The notes: a model not told the origin generated them from the sequence alone. Positions 16,296-24,744 are shown, counted from the first letter of the stretch. The stretch is DNA of 45,965 nucleotides from Pseudomonadota bacterium (GCA_023426225.1 JAFABD010000028.1:1-45965); one strand, 5' to 3'. Numbers and translations are program-made.

Positions 16296-17062
16296 GACGG
16301 GCACGGCGGCTGCTTCTTGCGCTCGCGGCGCCGCTGGTGATGGGACAGGCCAAGCCGGTGCTCGTCCCGGACGTATCGCAGCGCGATATCGAGATCGTCT
16401 ATTCGTTCACCGGCGCCGAACTGCTGCTGTTCGGCGCCATTCTCTATCCCGGCGGGCGGGCGCCCGATCCGCGCGACGGGCCGCTCGACATCGTCGTGGT
16501 CGTCAAGGGCCCGACGCAGTCGATCGTGGTTCGCGAGAAGCGGAAGATCGCCGGCATCTGGATCAACGCCGAGCGGATGCGCTATCGATCCGCGCCGAGC
16601 TTTTATGCGCTGGCGTCGTCGCGCCCGGTGGACAGGCTGGTCGATGCCCGCACGCGCGCCATTTACGAATTGGGAGTTGACAGTCTTCAGTTGTCGCCCG
16701 CATCGGGGGCCGCCCCCACGGTTCAGGCGCGGTTCGACGCCGGGCTCGTCGATTTGCGCCGCCGCGCCGGGCTTTATGTCGAGGCGCCGCGGGCGGTGGA
16801 GATCACCGACGGCGTTCTCTATCGCGCGCGCCTGCAGATCCCGGCACGTGTGCCCGTCGGACGCTTTACCGCCGAGACGTTCCTGATCCAGAACGGCCGC
16901 GTTCTCGCGGCTGCGGTACGGCCGATCAACATCCGTAAATCGGGTTTCGAGCGCTTCGTCGCCCAGGCGGCGCAGCACGACTCGGTCGCTTATGGCATTC
17001 TGGCAGTCTTGCTGTCGGTGGCATTCGGGTGGGGGGCAGGCGCGATCTGGCGTCGATTCTGA
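16292..17062 (+). CDS. TIGR02186 family protein (TauE/SafE partner)
   Basis: 256 residues from a GTG that overlaps the permease stop. It has an N-terminal signal or anchor (LLLALAAPLVMGQA), a beta-rich periplasmic region with IEIVYSFTGAELLLFGAI and DIVVVVKGP, and a C-terminal membrane helix (VAYGILAVLLSVAFGWGAG). This two-ended anchoring with the GAELLLFGAI motif matches the conserved alphaproteobacterial family TIGR02186. The family is uncharacterised but commonly sits next to a TauE/SafE permease, as here. A role as an accessory subunit of that permease is an inference from context. Confidence 0.8.
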   Translation: MRRARRLLLALAAPLVMGQAKPVLVPDVSQRDIEIVYSFTGAELLLFGAILYPGGRAPDPRDGPLDIVVVVKGPTQSIVVREKRKIAGIWINAERMRYRSAPSFYALASSRPVDRLVDARTRAIYELGVDSLQLSPASGAAPTVQARFDAGLVDLRRRAGLYVEAPRAVEITDGVLYRARLQIPARVPVGRFTAETFLIQNGRVLAAAVRPINIRKSGFERFVAQAAQHDSVAYGILAVLLSVAFGWGAGAIWRRF

Positions 17063-17179
17063 CGCGGTCGCACCGGTCGATCGCCGTTCCAGGCGCAAAC
17101 GCGACGAACGCCCCGCAAACTCACGCATTTTTTACATATTGTCCGACAGGATCGCCGCAGGGGATCAGCGGAGTTTCGA

Positions 17180-18853
17180 ATGCACAGCCATAGCGGCGTA
17201 TCGCCCATGCACGGCACCGCAGCCGGCGCGCCCGCCGGCGAAATGCCGGCTCGGGCCAGCCTGCGCCCGGTCGGCGCCGTGTTCGCCGTCAACGGCAGTG
17301 CCAGCCAGGTGGTGATCGAGATCGCTGCCGCCGATGCCTTTGCCAACCACGCCGACCCGACGATGGCGAGCGCCGGACAGGTGGGCAGCCAGCTCAAGAT
17401 GCGCGTCGGCAGTACCTGGCTGATCGCGAGCATCCGGGCGTTGCGGCTTGATTCGACCGGCGAGCGGATCGTCGCCGACATCGACTTCATCGGCGAGGGT
17501 GACGAGGAACGGCTGACGGGTAAGCTCTACAAGTTCCGGCGCGGCGTCACGCGCTATCCATCGCCGGGATGCCCCGTCTTTCCGCTTTCGACGGCCGATC
17601 TGCGCCAGATCTATGCTGCCGACGAGCGCGCGCATATCGAGATCGGCACCGTCTATCCGACGCGCGACATCCGCGCCGCACTGTATGTCGATGCGCTGCT
17701 CGGCAAGCATTTCGCGCTGCTGGGGTCGACCGGCACCGGCAAATCGACGGCCGCCGCGTTGATCCTGCACCGCATTTGCGAACGCGCGCCGCATGGGCAT
17801 GTGGTGATGATCGATCCGCACGGCGAATATGGCAGCGCCTTTCGCGGGATCGGGGCGTTGTATGACGTGTCGAACTTGCAGATGCCCTATTGGCTGATGA
17901 ATTTCCAGGAAACCTGCGAGGTGTTCCTGACGAGCGAGGGGTCGGCGCGGCAGGTCGACGCCGACATCCTGGCCAAGTGCCTGCTCCAGGCCAAGGGGAA
18001 GAACCGCCTGGCGGCCGAGTATGGCAAGATCACCGTCGATGCCCCGATCCCCTATCTGCTGTCCGACCTGACCCAGATCCTTCAGCTGGAGATGGGCAAG
18101 ATGGACAAGGCGACCGATACTGCCCCCTATCTGCGGCTGCGGAGCAAGATCGACGAGATCAAGTCCGATCCGCGCTATGCGTTCATGTTCTCGGGGATGC
18201 TCGTCGCCGACACGATGGCATCGTTTCTGGCGCGCGTGTTTCGCCTTCCGGCTGAGGGCAAGCCGATCTCGATCATCGACGTGTCGGGTGTGCCGAGCGA
18301 GATCACCTCGGTGGTGGTCGCTGTGCTCAGCCGCATGGTGTTCGACTTCGCGATCTGGTCGCGCGGCGAGACGCGGCACCCCGTGCTGCTGGTCTGCGAG
18401 GAAGCGCACCGTTATGTGCCCAGCGAGCGAAATGCCGATGGGTCGTCGGTGGCGCGGATCCTGAGCCGAATTGCGAAGGAAGGGCGCAAATACGGCGTTT
18501 CGCTGGGGCTGATCACGCAGCGGCCTTCGGACCTGGCCGAAGGCGTTCTCTCGCAATGCGGCACGATCCTGTCGATGCGGCTCAACAACGAGCGCGACCA
18601 GGCGTTCGTGCGCGCAGCGATGCCCGAAGGCGCGCGGGGTTTTCTCGATTCGATCCCGGCGCTGCGCAATCGCGAGTGCATCGCGGTGGGCGAGGGCGTG
18701 GCGACGCCGATCCGGCTGCTGTTCGACGCCCTTGAGGAGAATCGTCGTCCCGCATCGGGCGATCCGGTCTTTTCGGAACTGTGGCGGCACGCAGGCGGCG
18801 AGGAGCAGATGCTCGAGCGGACGATCCGCCGCTGGCGCGCGCAAGGTCGCTGA
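17180..18853 (+). CDS. HerA-like FtsK-superfamily ATPase (DUF87)
   Basis: 557 residues. An N-terminal beta-rich HAS-barrel region of about 130 residues precedes the RecA-type core. Walker A is GSTGTGKST at about 182-190, Walker B is LLVCEEAHRY, and the late ITQRPSDLAEGVLSQC with RLNNERD is the HerA arginine-finger and sensor region. In archaea HerA works with NurA nuclease in end resection; bacterial homologues are mostly uncharacterised and some serve anti-phage systems. No nuclease partner (NurA, Sir2, DUF4297) lies beside it here, so it looks solitary. GGAG lies 7 bases before the ATG. Confidence 0.87.
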   Translation: MHSHSGVSPMHGTAAGAPAGEMPARASLRPVGAVFAVNGSASQVVIEIAAADAFANHADPTMASAGQVGSQLKMRVGSTWLIASIRALRLDSTGERIVADIDFIGEGDEERLTGKLYKFRRGVTRYPSPGCPVFPLSTADLRQIYAADERAHIEIGTVYPTRDIRAALYVDALLGKHFALLGSTGTGKSTAAALILHRICERAPHGHVVMIDPHGEYGSAFRGIGALYDVSNLQMPYWLMNFQETCEVFLTSEGSARQVDADILAKCLLQAKGKNRLAAEYGKITVDAPIPYLLSDLTQILQLEMGKMDKATDTAPYLRLRSKIDEIKSDPRYAFMFSGMLVADTMASFLARVFRLPAEGKPISIIDVSGVPSEITSVVVAVLSRMVFDFAIWSRGETRHPVLLVCEEAHRYVPSERNADGSSVARILSRIAKEGRKYGVSLGLITQRPSDLAEGVLSQCGTILSMRLNNERDQAFVRAAMPEGARGFLDSIPALRNRECIAVGEGVATPIRLLFDALEENRRPASGDPVFSELWRHAGGEEQMLERTIRRWRAQGR

Positions 18854-18925
18854 TCCGCCTGCGGCTTTACCCGGATCCTTTTTGGAGGCGGCGGCGCGGA
18901 GACGGAGTGCCTGCTCGACCCAGGC

Positions 18926-20401
18926 CTATTCGGCGTCCGGATCGACCCCGTGGCCGACCGGAACCGCCTGCATCGCGCGCAGCTTCGCGCGGAAGGCGCC
19001 CAGGTCGTTGCCGGTGAGCTGGCGCATCGTGGTGAACGACACCGAGCGCGGGTTGACTGCGACGCCGTTCTTGTAAAGCTCGTAGTGAAGGTGCGGACCG
19101 GTCGAAAGACCCGAGCTGCCGACGGCGCCGATCTGTTGTCCCTTGCGAACATGCTGGCCACCGCGAACGATGATCCGGCTGAGATGGCCATAGCCGGTCC
19201 CGAAGGCACCGTGGCCGAGCCGGATGAAATTGCCATATCCCGAGCTGCGCCCGGCGAACTGGACGACGCCGTCGCTCGCGGCATAGACCGGCGCCCCCCA
19301 AGGCGCGGCGATGTCGATGCCCTTGTGCATTCGCGTGAAGCCGAGCAGCGGGTGGCGGCGCATGCCGAAGCTGGACGAAATTCGCCCCGCAGCGGGCATC
19401 GCCATCGCGCCGGTGCTGCTGCCGCGGCCCAGCCCGTCGAACCATTCGGTGCGGCCGTTGCTTTGCCATGGCAACAATTGCAGGCGGGTGCCGCAGTCGT
19501 TGACGCCGGCATAAAGCAGGTTGCCGAGCTGGACTTCACCGGTTTCCGCACGCGCCTGCGAAACGATCAGGTCGAAGCGGCAATTGGCGCCGAGGTGCGA
19601 TACGGGAACGCGGCTGGCCAGCGTCTTGATGAACGCTTCGACCGCCTTGGGCGGCGCGCCGGCGGCGCGTGCCGAGCGATAGAGACTGGCGCCGATCGTG
19701 CCCTGGACACGCAGCGGGGTATGATCGATCGCAATCGGGATCTGGCGCAGCGCCAGTGCATTGCCCTGGCGCGCGACCTCGAGCTTGAGGTCGAAGCGCG
19801 CGCGGAACGCAAGCTTTTCGAGCGGGCGGGGCTGATCCTTGCTGTTGCGGCGGCCGAGCGTCAGGTCGAGCGTCGTGCCCGGTTGAATCGATCCCAGCGC
19901 GATGGCGCGAGTGACGAGGGCGCCGACCTGTGTCGCATCGGCGTGACCGACTCCTGAGCGCTGGAGGACGCCGAGCAGCGCGTCGCCCGAGGCCAGCCGC
20001 GCGTCCAGCGAGATGACGGGGCGTTCGGGCGTATCGGTCAGCGGCGCAACAAGTCGGGTGGCGGCGAGACGGGTGCCGGTGGTGGCACCCATCGCCAGCG
20101 GACGGATCGCCTGGGCGCGCTGCGCATCGAGGTCGGCGCCGGCAAGCGGGGTAGGCACGGTGCCGTAGATCGGTGTCTCCAGGCCAGGCGCCAGCATCAC
20201 CGTCAGCGTGCATAGTCCGAGACAGGTCGCCAGGCCGCGAAACCATGTGGCCGAACCGATCGCGGCGCCAAGGTCTGGCGCCAGTTCGAACTGATCCAGC
20301 CAATGTCTGCGGACTGCGGGAGTCGGCGCGGGCGCGGGGGACGGCGACGCCGGCGTGGCGCCCCCCCCGGATTGATGACCTGGCTCGACGGGCAAGAACA
20401 A
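18926..20401 (-). CDS. M23 family metallopeptidase (active LytM type)
   Basis: About 491 residues from a TTG at 20401, which has GAGAGG about 8 bases upstream. The frame is open to 21727, but that part lies opposite the helicase gene and is not conserved-looking. The N-terminal part has a Pro/Ala linker and a membrane helix (ATCLGLCTLTVMLAPG), then a Csd3-like mixed region with SSFGMRRHPLLGF. The catalytic domain has MHKGIDIAA (first zinc ligands), GYGHLS and TGPHLHYE, so all zinc ligands are intact, unlike the EnvC-like protein at the left end. It should cut peptidoglycan cross-links. A CtrA box lies 81 bases upstream of the start. Confidence 0.88.
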   Translation of the reverse strand: MFLPVEPGHQSGGGATPASPSPAPAPTPAVRRHWLDQFELAPDLGAAIGSATWFRGLATCLGLCTLTVMLAPGLETPIYGTVPTPLAGADLDAQRAQAIRPLAMGATTGTRLAATRLVAPLTDTPERPVISLDARLASGDALLGVLQRSGVGHADATQVGALVTRAIALGSIQPGTTLDLTLGRRNSKDQPRPLEKLAFRARFDLKLEVARQGNALALRQIPIAIDHTPLRVQGTIGASLYRSARAAGAPPKAVEAFIKTLASRVPVSHLGANCRFDLIVSQARAETGEVQLGNLLYAGVNDCGTRLQLLPWQSNGRTEWFDGLGRGSSTGAMAMPAAGRISSSFGMRRHPLLGFTRMHKGIDIAAPWGAPVYAASDGVVQFAGRSSGYGNFIRLGHGAFGTGYGHLSRIIVRGGQHVRKGQQIGAVGSSGLSTGPHLHYELYKNGVAVNPRSVSFTTMRQLTGNDLGAFRAKLRAMQAVPVGHGVDPDAE

Positions 20402-20462
20402 GGCGGACGGCCTCTCGAAACACCTTTTGCGCGCGGGGCCGATCGCAACGGCCCTGCCCGAA

Positions 20463-20491
20463 TCGTTGTGCAAGAGAGGGTTTAAAGTCAA
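20463..20491 (-). promoter_or_regulatory. Candidate promoter of the M23 peptidase gene
   Basis: On the minus strand TTGACT (complement of 20486-20491) could be a -35 element. With 17 bases spacing the -10 would be CAACGA (complement of 20463-20468), which is a poor match. The -35 lies inside the CtrA box. Activated CtrA promoters in Caulobacter have the box overlapping -35 and often a weak core promoter, which would fit. The positions are about 62-90 bases upstream of the TTG start. Confidence 0.35.
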
Positions 20492-20496
20492 ATTAA
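20482..20496 (-). promoter_or_regulatory. CtrA binding site (TTAA-N7-TTAA)
   Basis: Two TTAA elements separated by exactly 7 bases (TTAA at 20482-20485 and at 20493-20496) match the full CtrA consensus of alphaproteobacteria. In this GC-rich intergenic stretch such a match is unlikely by chance. It lies between the divergent M23 peptidase (81 bases to its start) and the helicase (157 bases), so the peptidase is the more likely target. CtrA commonly controls cell-division and envelope genes, which suits a peptidoglycan hydrolase. Confidence 0.6.
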
Positions 20497-20653
20497 GCAG
20501 CCTGTGCCCCACGCGTGGCTGCGGCGGATCGTGCGTGCCGCAGGACGAAGGGAAATCGCCCTTCGGAACCGGTGTAAAACTGGTGGGTGCGAGCCGTTCG
20601 GGCAAGCAGGGGGTGTTGCTTAAGGGGCGTCGCGGAACGATCTTGGGCGCATA

Positions 20654-23143
20654 ATGAGTCAATTTGCCCGTTCTCCGGTGGTCGCGGTGCTCGGCCCGAC
20701 CAACACCGGCAAGACCCACCTCGCCATCGAGCGGCTGTGCGGCCATTCGAGCGGGATGATCGGCTTCCCGCTGCGACTGCTGGCGCGCGAGGTCTATGAC
20801 CGCGTGCTCAAGATCAAGCGGCCGGAGGAGGTCGCGCTGATTACCGGCGAGGAGAAGATCGTGCCGCCGGGCGCGCGCTGGTTCCTGTGCACCGCCGAAT
20901 CGATGCCGATGGAGCGCGATTTCGCCTTCGTCGCGCTCGATGAGGCGCAACTGGGGGCCGATCCCGAACGGGGCCATGTGTTCACCGATCGGATCCTGCG
21001 CGCGCGCGGACGCGAGGAAACGATGCTGCTGGGTTCGGACGCGCTCCGACCGATGCTCAAGGCGCTGGTCCCCGATGCCGAGGTGATCGGTCGACCGCGC
21101 TTTTCCACGCTGAGCTATGCAGGGGCAAAGAAACTGTCGCGGTTGCCGCGGCGCTCGGCGATCGTCGCCTTTTCCGCCGAGGAAGTCTATGCCGTGGCAG
21201 AGGCGCTGCGGCGCCTGCGCGGCGGCGCGGCGGTTGTGATGGGCGCGCTCAGTCCGCGAACGCGGAATGCGCAGGTGGCGATGTTCCAGGCGGGCGAGGT
21301 CGATTATCTGGTCGCGACCGACGCGATCGGCATGGGGCTCAACATGGATGTCGCGCATGTCGCCTTTGCGTCGCTTCACAAGTTCGACGGGCGCCGCCAG
21401 CGACGCCTGACGCTTGCCGAAATGGCGCAGATCGCGGGACGTGCCGGGCGACACCAGCGCGACGGCACCTTCGGCGCACTGCACGAGCAGGGACCGGGCG
21501 CCTTCGCTCCCGAGGAGGTGCTCGCGATCGAAGCGCACAATCTGCCGCCGCTCGAGCATCTTTACTGGCGCGAGGGGGCTCCCGATCTTTCGAGCATCGA
21601 CGCGCTGATCGACAGCCTTGAGGCGCGGCCGCAGGTGCCGCAGCTTCGCGCCGCCCCCGAGGCGGTCGACCTTGCGGTGCTCAAGCGGTTGGCGGGCGAA
21701 GACTGGGTGCGTGCCCGGGTGCGCCACCCGCAGATGGTCGCGCGGTTATGGGCCGCCTGCGGTCTGCCCGATTTCCGCAAGCTGGGCGCGGATGCGCATG
21801 CGCGCTTCGTGGGGCGCATCTTCGGCCATCTGTCGGAGGGGCGTGGGCATGTCCCGCATCAGTGGTTTGCCGATGAGATCCAGCGGCTGGACAATATGGC
21901 CGGCGATGTCGAAACGCTGGCCGGGCGGATCGCCGCGGCGCGGAGCTGGGCCTATATCGCCCACCGCGCCGACTGGCTTGCCGAGCCCGCCCATTGGGCC
22001 GAACGGACGCGTGCGATCGAGGAGAAGCTTTCGGACGCGCTCCATGCCAGCCTGACGCAGCGCTTCGTCGACCGGCGCACGACGGTGTTGCTGCGCCAGA
22101 TTGGTGCCGACGCCTCGAATCTGCCGGTGACGATTGGTCCGGAAGGGGAAGTCAGCGTTGAGGAACACCCGTTGGGGCGGCTGGAGGGTTTCCGGTTTGT
22201 CGTCACGCCCGACGCGCGCGCGGCCGACAAGCGGATGCTGCTCGCCGCGGCGGAAAAGCGGCTGGCGGGCGAATTGCGGCGTCGCGGCGAGGCGTTGGCC
22301 GTCGCGGCCGATGGGGAACTGGCGCTGACACCGCTCGATGACGGGCAGCCGGCGATCGGGTGGCGCGGCCATGCCGTGGCGACGCTGCACCGTGGGGCCA
22401 ATCCGGTGCGCCCCCGCGTCGAAGTCGACCGCGCGCTCGACATTCTCGATCCTGCGCAGCGCACGGCGTGCCAGAGCCGGCTGGAGCGATGGTTCGTCGA
22501 GCAGGTGGCGCGGCATCTGGGCGTACTTGCCCGGCTCGACGCACTGACCCGCGATGCGGACGCGGGGGGCGCATTGCGGGCGATTGCGCACGCATTGGTC
22601 GAAGCCGGCGGGCTGCTGCCCCGGCGGGCGGCGGCGGCAATGGTCGAGGCGCTCGATCCGGCGGCGCGGCGGCGGCTGCGCCAGATCGGCGTGACGATCG
22701 GTACGCTGGACCTGTTCGCGCCGACGCTTCTCAAGCCAGCGGCCGCGCGTTGGCGACGCGAGTTGATGGGGCTGGAGGTCGCGCCGCGCGACGGTGCGAC
22801 CGTGTTGCCGCGCGGCGCGCCGGGTGCCGATCTGGCGCATGGCTTTCGCCCGCTCGGTGCGCAGGCGGTGCGCGTAGACCTTGTCGAACGCATCGCGCGG
22901 GCGGCGCATGACAGCCGCAAGGGGCGCGCGCCCTTTGCGCCCGATCCGGCATTGGCGACTTCGATGGGAATTCGCCCGGAGACGCTGGCGCGGCTGATGG
23001 CGCAACTGGGGTTCCGCACGGCGCGGGCGCCGAAGGGCGAGCCGCCGCGCTGGATCTGGCAGGGGCTGACGCCCCCGCCTCCCGTCGCCGCGCCGGCGCC
23101 GGGCAGCCCTTTTGCCGTGCTCGCGGGGCTGCGGGATGGCTGA
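20654..23143 (+). CDS. SUV3-like superfamily 2 RNA helicase
   Basis: 829 residues. The motifs are those of mitochondrial SUV3 rather than of bacterial DEAD-box helicases: motif I GPTNTGKT at residues 14-21, IGFPLRLLAREVYDR, ITGEEKI, motif II DEAQ at about 96-99, ATDAIGMGLNM, and motif VI QIAGRAGRHQ. A long C-terminal half follows (from about residue 330) with SUV3-type helical regions and an alphaproteobacterial extension. SUV3 unwinds RNA in the mitochondrial degradosome; the bacterial relatives are little studied. It overlaps the start of an S4 RNA-binding gene by 8 bases, which supports an RNA role. Confidence 0.9.
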   Translation: MSQFARSPVVAVLGPTNTGKTHLAIERLCGHSSGMIGFPLRLLAREVYDRVLKIKRPEEVALITGEEKIVPPGARWFLCTAESMPMERDFAFVALDEAQLGADPERGHVFTDRILRARGREETMLLGSDALRPMLKALVPDAEVIGRPRFSTLSYAGAKKLSRLPRRSAIVAFSAEEVYAVAEALRRLRGGAAVVMGALSPRTRNAQVAMFQAGEVDYLVATDAIGMGLNMDVAHVAFASLHKFDGRRQRRLTLAEMAQIAGRAGRHQRDGTFGALHEQGPGAFAPEEVLAIEAHNLPPLEHLYWREGAPDLSSIDALIDSLEARPQVPQLRAAPEAVDLAVLKRLAGEDWVRARVRHPQMVARLWAACGLPDFRKLGADAHARFVGRIFGHLSEGRGHVPHQWFADEIQRLDNMAGDVETLAGRIAAARSWAYIAHRADWLAEPAHWAERTRAIEEKLSDALHASLTQRFVDRRTTVLLRQIGADASNLPVTIGPEGEVSVEEHPLGRLEGFRFVVTPDARAADKRMLLAAAEKRLAGELRRRGEALAVAADGELALTPLDDGQPAIGWRGHAVATLHRGANPVRPRVEVDRALDILDPAQRTACQSRLERWFVEQVARHLGVLARLDALTRDADAGGALRAIAHALVEAGGLLPRRAAAAMVEALDPAARRRLRQIGVTIGTLDLFAPTLLKPAAARWRRELMGLEVAPRDGATVLPRGAPGADLAHGFRPLGAQAVRVDLVERIARAAHDSRKGRAPFAPDPALATSMGIRPETLARLMAQLGFRTARAPKGEPPRWIWQGLTPPPPVAAPAPGSPFAVLAGLRDG

Positions 23144-23447
23144 GCCGACGGGGACGATGCGGATCGACCGCTTTCTGTGGTTTGCGCGGCTCGCCAAGAC
23201 GCGCAGTGCGGCGCAGGCGATTGCCGAAAAGGGGACGTTGCGCCTCGACGGACGGCGCATCGAGCGCTCATCGGCGGCTGTCCGTGTCGGTTCGATTATC
23301 GTGTTTCCGCTTTACGGTCAGGTGCGAGCGCTGCGCGTCGAGGCGCTGCCCCAGCGTCGCGGACCGCCGGCGGAGGCGGCGACCCTGTACACGCCATTGG
23401 AAATCGGAACGGCCAAGGGCGTTGACGAGCGGACCCCCGACGCATAG
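23136..23447 (+). CDS. S4-domain RNA-binding protein (Hsp15-like)
   Basis: 103 residues from the ATG at 23136, which overlaps the helicase stop; an internal ATG at 23157 (MRIDRFLWF) is a serious alternative because homologues often begin there. The S4 domain is obvious from IDRFLWFARLAKTRSAAQ and the LRLDGRRIERSSAAVRVGS strand. A tail follows. Hsp15-type S4 proteins bind nascent-chain-blocked 50S subunits or other structured RNA. Coupled translation with the SUV3-like helicase suggests a joint role in RNA handling or turnover (inference). Confidence 0.9.
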   Translation: MAEPTGTMRIDRFLWFARLAKTRSAAQAIAEKGTLRLDGRRIERSSAAVRVGSIIVFPLYGQVRALRVEALPQRRGPPAEAATLYTPLEIGTAKGVDERTPDA

Positions 23448-23498
23448 CAGGGGCGCCACTTTTCGCCCGCGAATCCGCTCAGGGGAGCCAGTGTTCAA

Positions 23499-23837
23499 AT
23501 GACCTATGTCGTCACCGACAACTGCATCCGGTGCAAGTACATGGATTGCGTCGAGGTGTGTCCGGTCGACTGCTTCTATGAGGGCGAGAACATGCTCGTC
23601 ATCAACCCCAACGAATGCATCGATTGCGGCGTGTGCGAACCCGAATGCCCGGCCGAGGCGATCTTCCCGGACACCGAAAATGGTCTGGAGAAGTGGCTGG
23701 AGCTCAACCGGTCCTATTCGGAGCAGTGGCCCAACATCACCCAGAAGGGTGAGCCGCCCGCCGACGCCGATGCGATGAAGGACGTGAAGGACAAGCTCGA
23801 GCAGTTCTTCTCGCCCAACCCCGGCAGCGGAAGCTGA
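23499..23837 (+). CDS. fdxA: 7Fe/8Fe ferredoxin FdxA
   Basis: 112 residues. The N-terminal region has CIRCKYMDCVEVCPVDC and then CIDCGVCEPECPAEAIFP, the cysteine spacing of the [3Fe-4S][4Fe-4S] FdxA type from proteobacteria. The C-terminal extension of about 40 residues with KWLELNRSYSEQWPNIT is typical of this group. It transfers electrons in the cytosol; partners are unknown here. The gene lies 51 bases after the S4 gene and 268 before carD. Confidence 0.95.
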   Translation: MTYVVTDNCIRCKYMDCVEVCPVDCFYEGENMLVINPNECIDCGVCEPECPAEAIFPDTENGLEKWLELNRSYSEQWPNITQKGEPPADADAMKDVKDKLEQFFSPNPGSGS

Positions 23838-23842
23838 TCCGC

Positions 23843-23861
23843 GCGCCGGCTGGGCCGGCGC
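23843..23861 (+). terminator. Hairpin after fdxA (possible terminator, no T-run)
   Basis: A perfect 8-bp GC stem (GCGCCGGC / GCCGGCGC) with a 3-base loop starts 5 bases after the fdxA stop. No uridine tract follows, so it is either a weak or Rho-assisted terminator or an mRNA-stabilising end hairpin. Confidence 0.45.
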
Positions 23862-24105
23862 CATCGAAAATGCGAACCAATCGCAAAAACTTGCTGGCAT
23901 GTGCAACTTTTCGCACTGCACCGTAGCCGCACGACTGGTAATTTTATTACGAGCGTGTTAAATGGGGGAGACGGCGGCGAAGAATCGCCTCCGCCCGGAG
24001 AAGCAAGCAAAGTTGCCCCGATGTCGCCCGTCCGCAGCGCGTAGCCGCCTGTGGGCTGACGCCCAGTCCATCGGGGCCGGGTCATTCACGAAAGGTTTCT
24101 CGCAC

Positions 24106-24639
24106 ATGGCTGCCAAGGCGCTGTCCTTCGATGTCGGCGATTATGTCGTTTACCCCAAGCACGGCGTGGGCCGTGTGGTCGAACTCCAGAAGCAGGAGAT
24201 CGCGGGTATGCAGCTCGAGCTTTATGTCCTGCGCTTCGAGAAGGAGAAAATGACCCTTCGCGTGCCGACCAACAAGGCCGAAAGCGTGGGTATGCGCAAG
24301 CTTTCGAGCGACAAGACGCTGAAGGAAGCGCTTGAGACGCTGAAGGGCAAGCCCAAGGTCAAGCGCACCATGTGGTCGCGTCGTGCCCAGGAATATGAGG
24401 CGAAGATCAACTCGGGCGATCTGGTTTCGATCGCCGAGGTGGTCCGTGACCTATTCCGTGCCGATGACCAGCCCGAGCAGAGCTATTCGGAGCGCCAGAT
24501 CTTTGAAGGGGCCGCGAGCCGCCTTGCGCGCGAACTGGCGGCGATGGAAGAGACCGACGAGCCTGCCGCGCTCGAGAAGATTCTCGACATTTTGCGCAAG
24601 GCCGCGGCGATCCACAACAAGGACAAGGCCGAAGCCTGA
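24106..24639 (+). CDS. carD: CarD/CdnL family RNA polymerase-binding regulator
   Basis: 177 residues from the ATG at 24106. The N-terminal RNA polymerase interaction domain starts DVGDYVVYPKHGVGRVVE, then the basic LRVPTNKAESVGMRKLS, followed by a helical C-terminal DNA-binding domain with KRTMWSRRAQEYEAKI, DLVSIAEVVRDLF and YSERQIFEGAASRLAREL. CarD stabilises the open complex, largely at rRNA and housekeeping promoters, and is near-universal in alphaproteobacteria. The frame is open upstream to 23962 but that segment is leader, not protein. AAAGG lies about 10 bases before the ATG. Confidence 0.95.
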   Translation: MAAKALSFDVGDYVVYPKHGVGRVVELQKQEIAGMQLELYVLRFEKEKMTLRVPTNKAESVGMRKLSSDKTLKEALETLKGKPKVKRTMWSRRAQEYEAKINSGDLVSIAEVVRDLFRADDQPEQSYSERQIFEGAASRLARELAAMEETDEPAALEKILDILRKAAAIHNKDKAEA

Positions 24640-24672
24640 ATCCCGAACGGGCCCTTCCACAGGCCGGTTTTG

Positions 24673-24711
24673 AAAGGGGCGCCCCGGAAGCGGGTGCGCC
24701 CCTTTTCCTTT
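24673..24711 (+). terminator. Rho-independent terminator of carD
   Basis: A perfect 10-bp stem (AAAGGGGCGC with GCGCCCCTTT) encloses a 13-base loop that can form three further pairs, and the descending arm runs into TTTTCCTTT. It starts 34 bases after the carD stop. This is the clearest intrinsic terminator in the window. The -35 region of the next gene begins immediately after it. Confidence 0.85.
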
Positions 24712-24744
24712 GCCGACATCGGGTGTATTGCATAAACAATACAC
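24710..24744 (+). promoter_or_regulatory. Promoter with perfect inverted-repeat operator (head-GIN operon)
   Basis: GTGTATTG at 24723-24730 and CAATACAC at 24737-24744 form a perfect 8-bp inverted repeat around the 6 bases CATAAA. A TTGCCG at 24710-24715 with TAAACA 17 bases on can serve as -35/-10, so the repeat would overlap the -10 and spacer, the position of a repressor operator. GGTG and CACG stand 16 bases apart, one base off the GGTG-N16-CACC motif described for GntR/YtrA-type regulators in Xanthomonas. That regulator type is a suggestion only. The RBS GGAGAAGG of the GIN gene lies 6 bases further on. Confidence 0.7.

Noticed and set aside
20546..20565. CGAAGGG/CCCTTCG inverted repeat between the M23 and helicase genes
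   Set aside because: No T-run, no promoter elements around it, and short GC repeats are common here; noted only as a possible weak hairpin.
20402..21727. Upstream 440-codon extension of the M23 peptidase frame
   Set aside because: It lies opposite the SUV3-like helicase and has no signal peptide or conserved motif; the TTG at 20401 gives the expected protein.
23947..23961. Second possible CtrA site (TTAC-N7-TTAA) upstream of carD
   Set aside because: One of the eight defining bases is wrong and the site is about 145 bases from the carD start; too weak to list as a feature.
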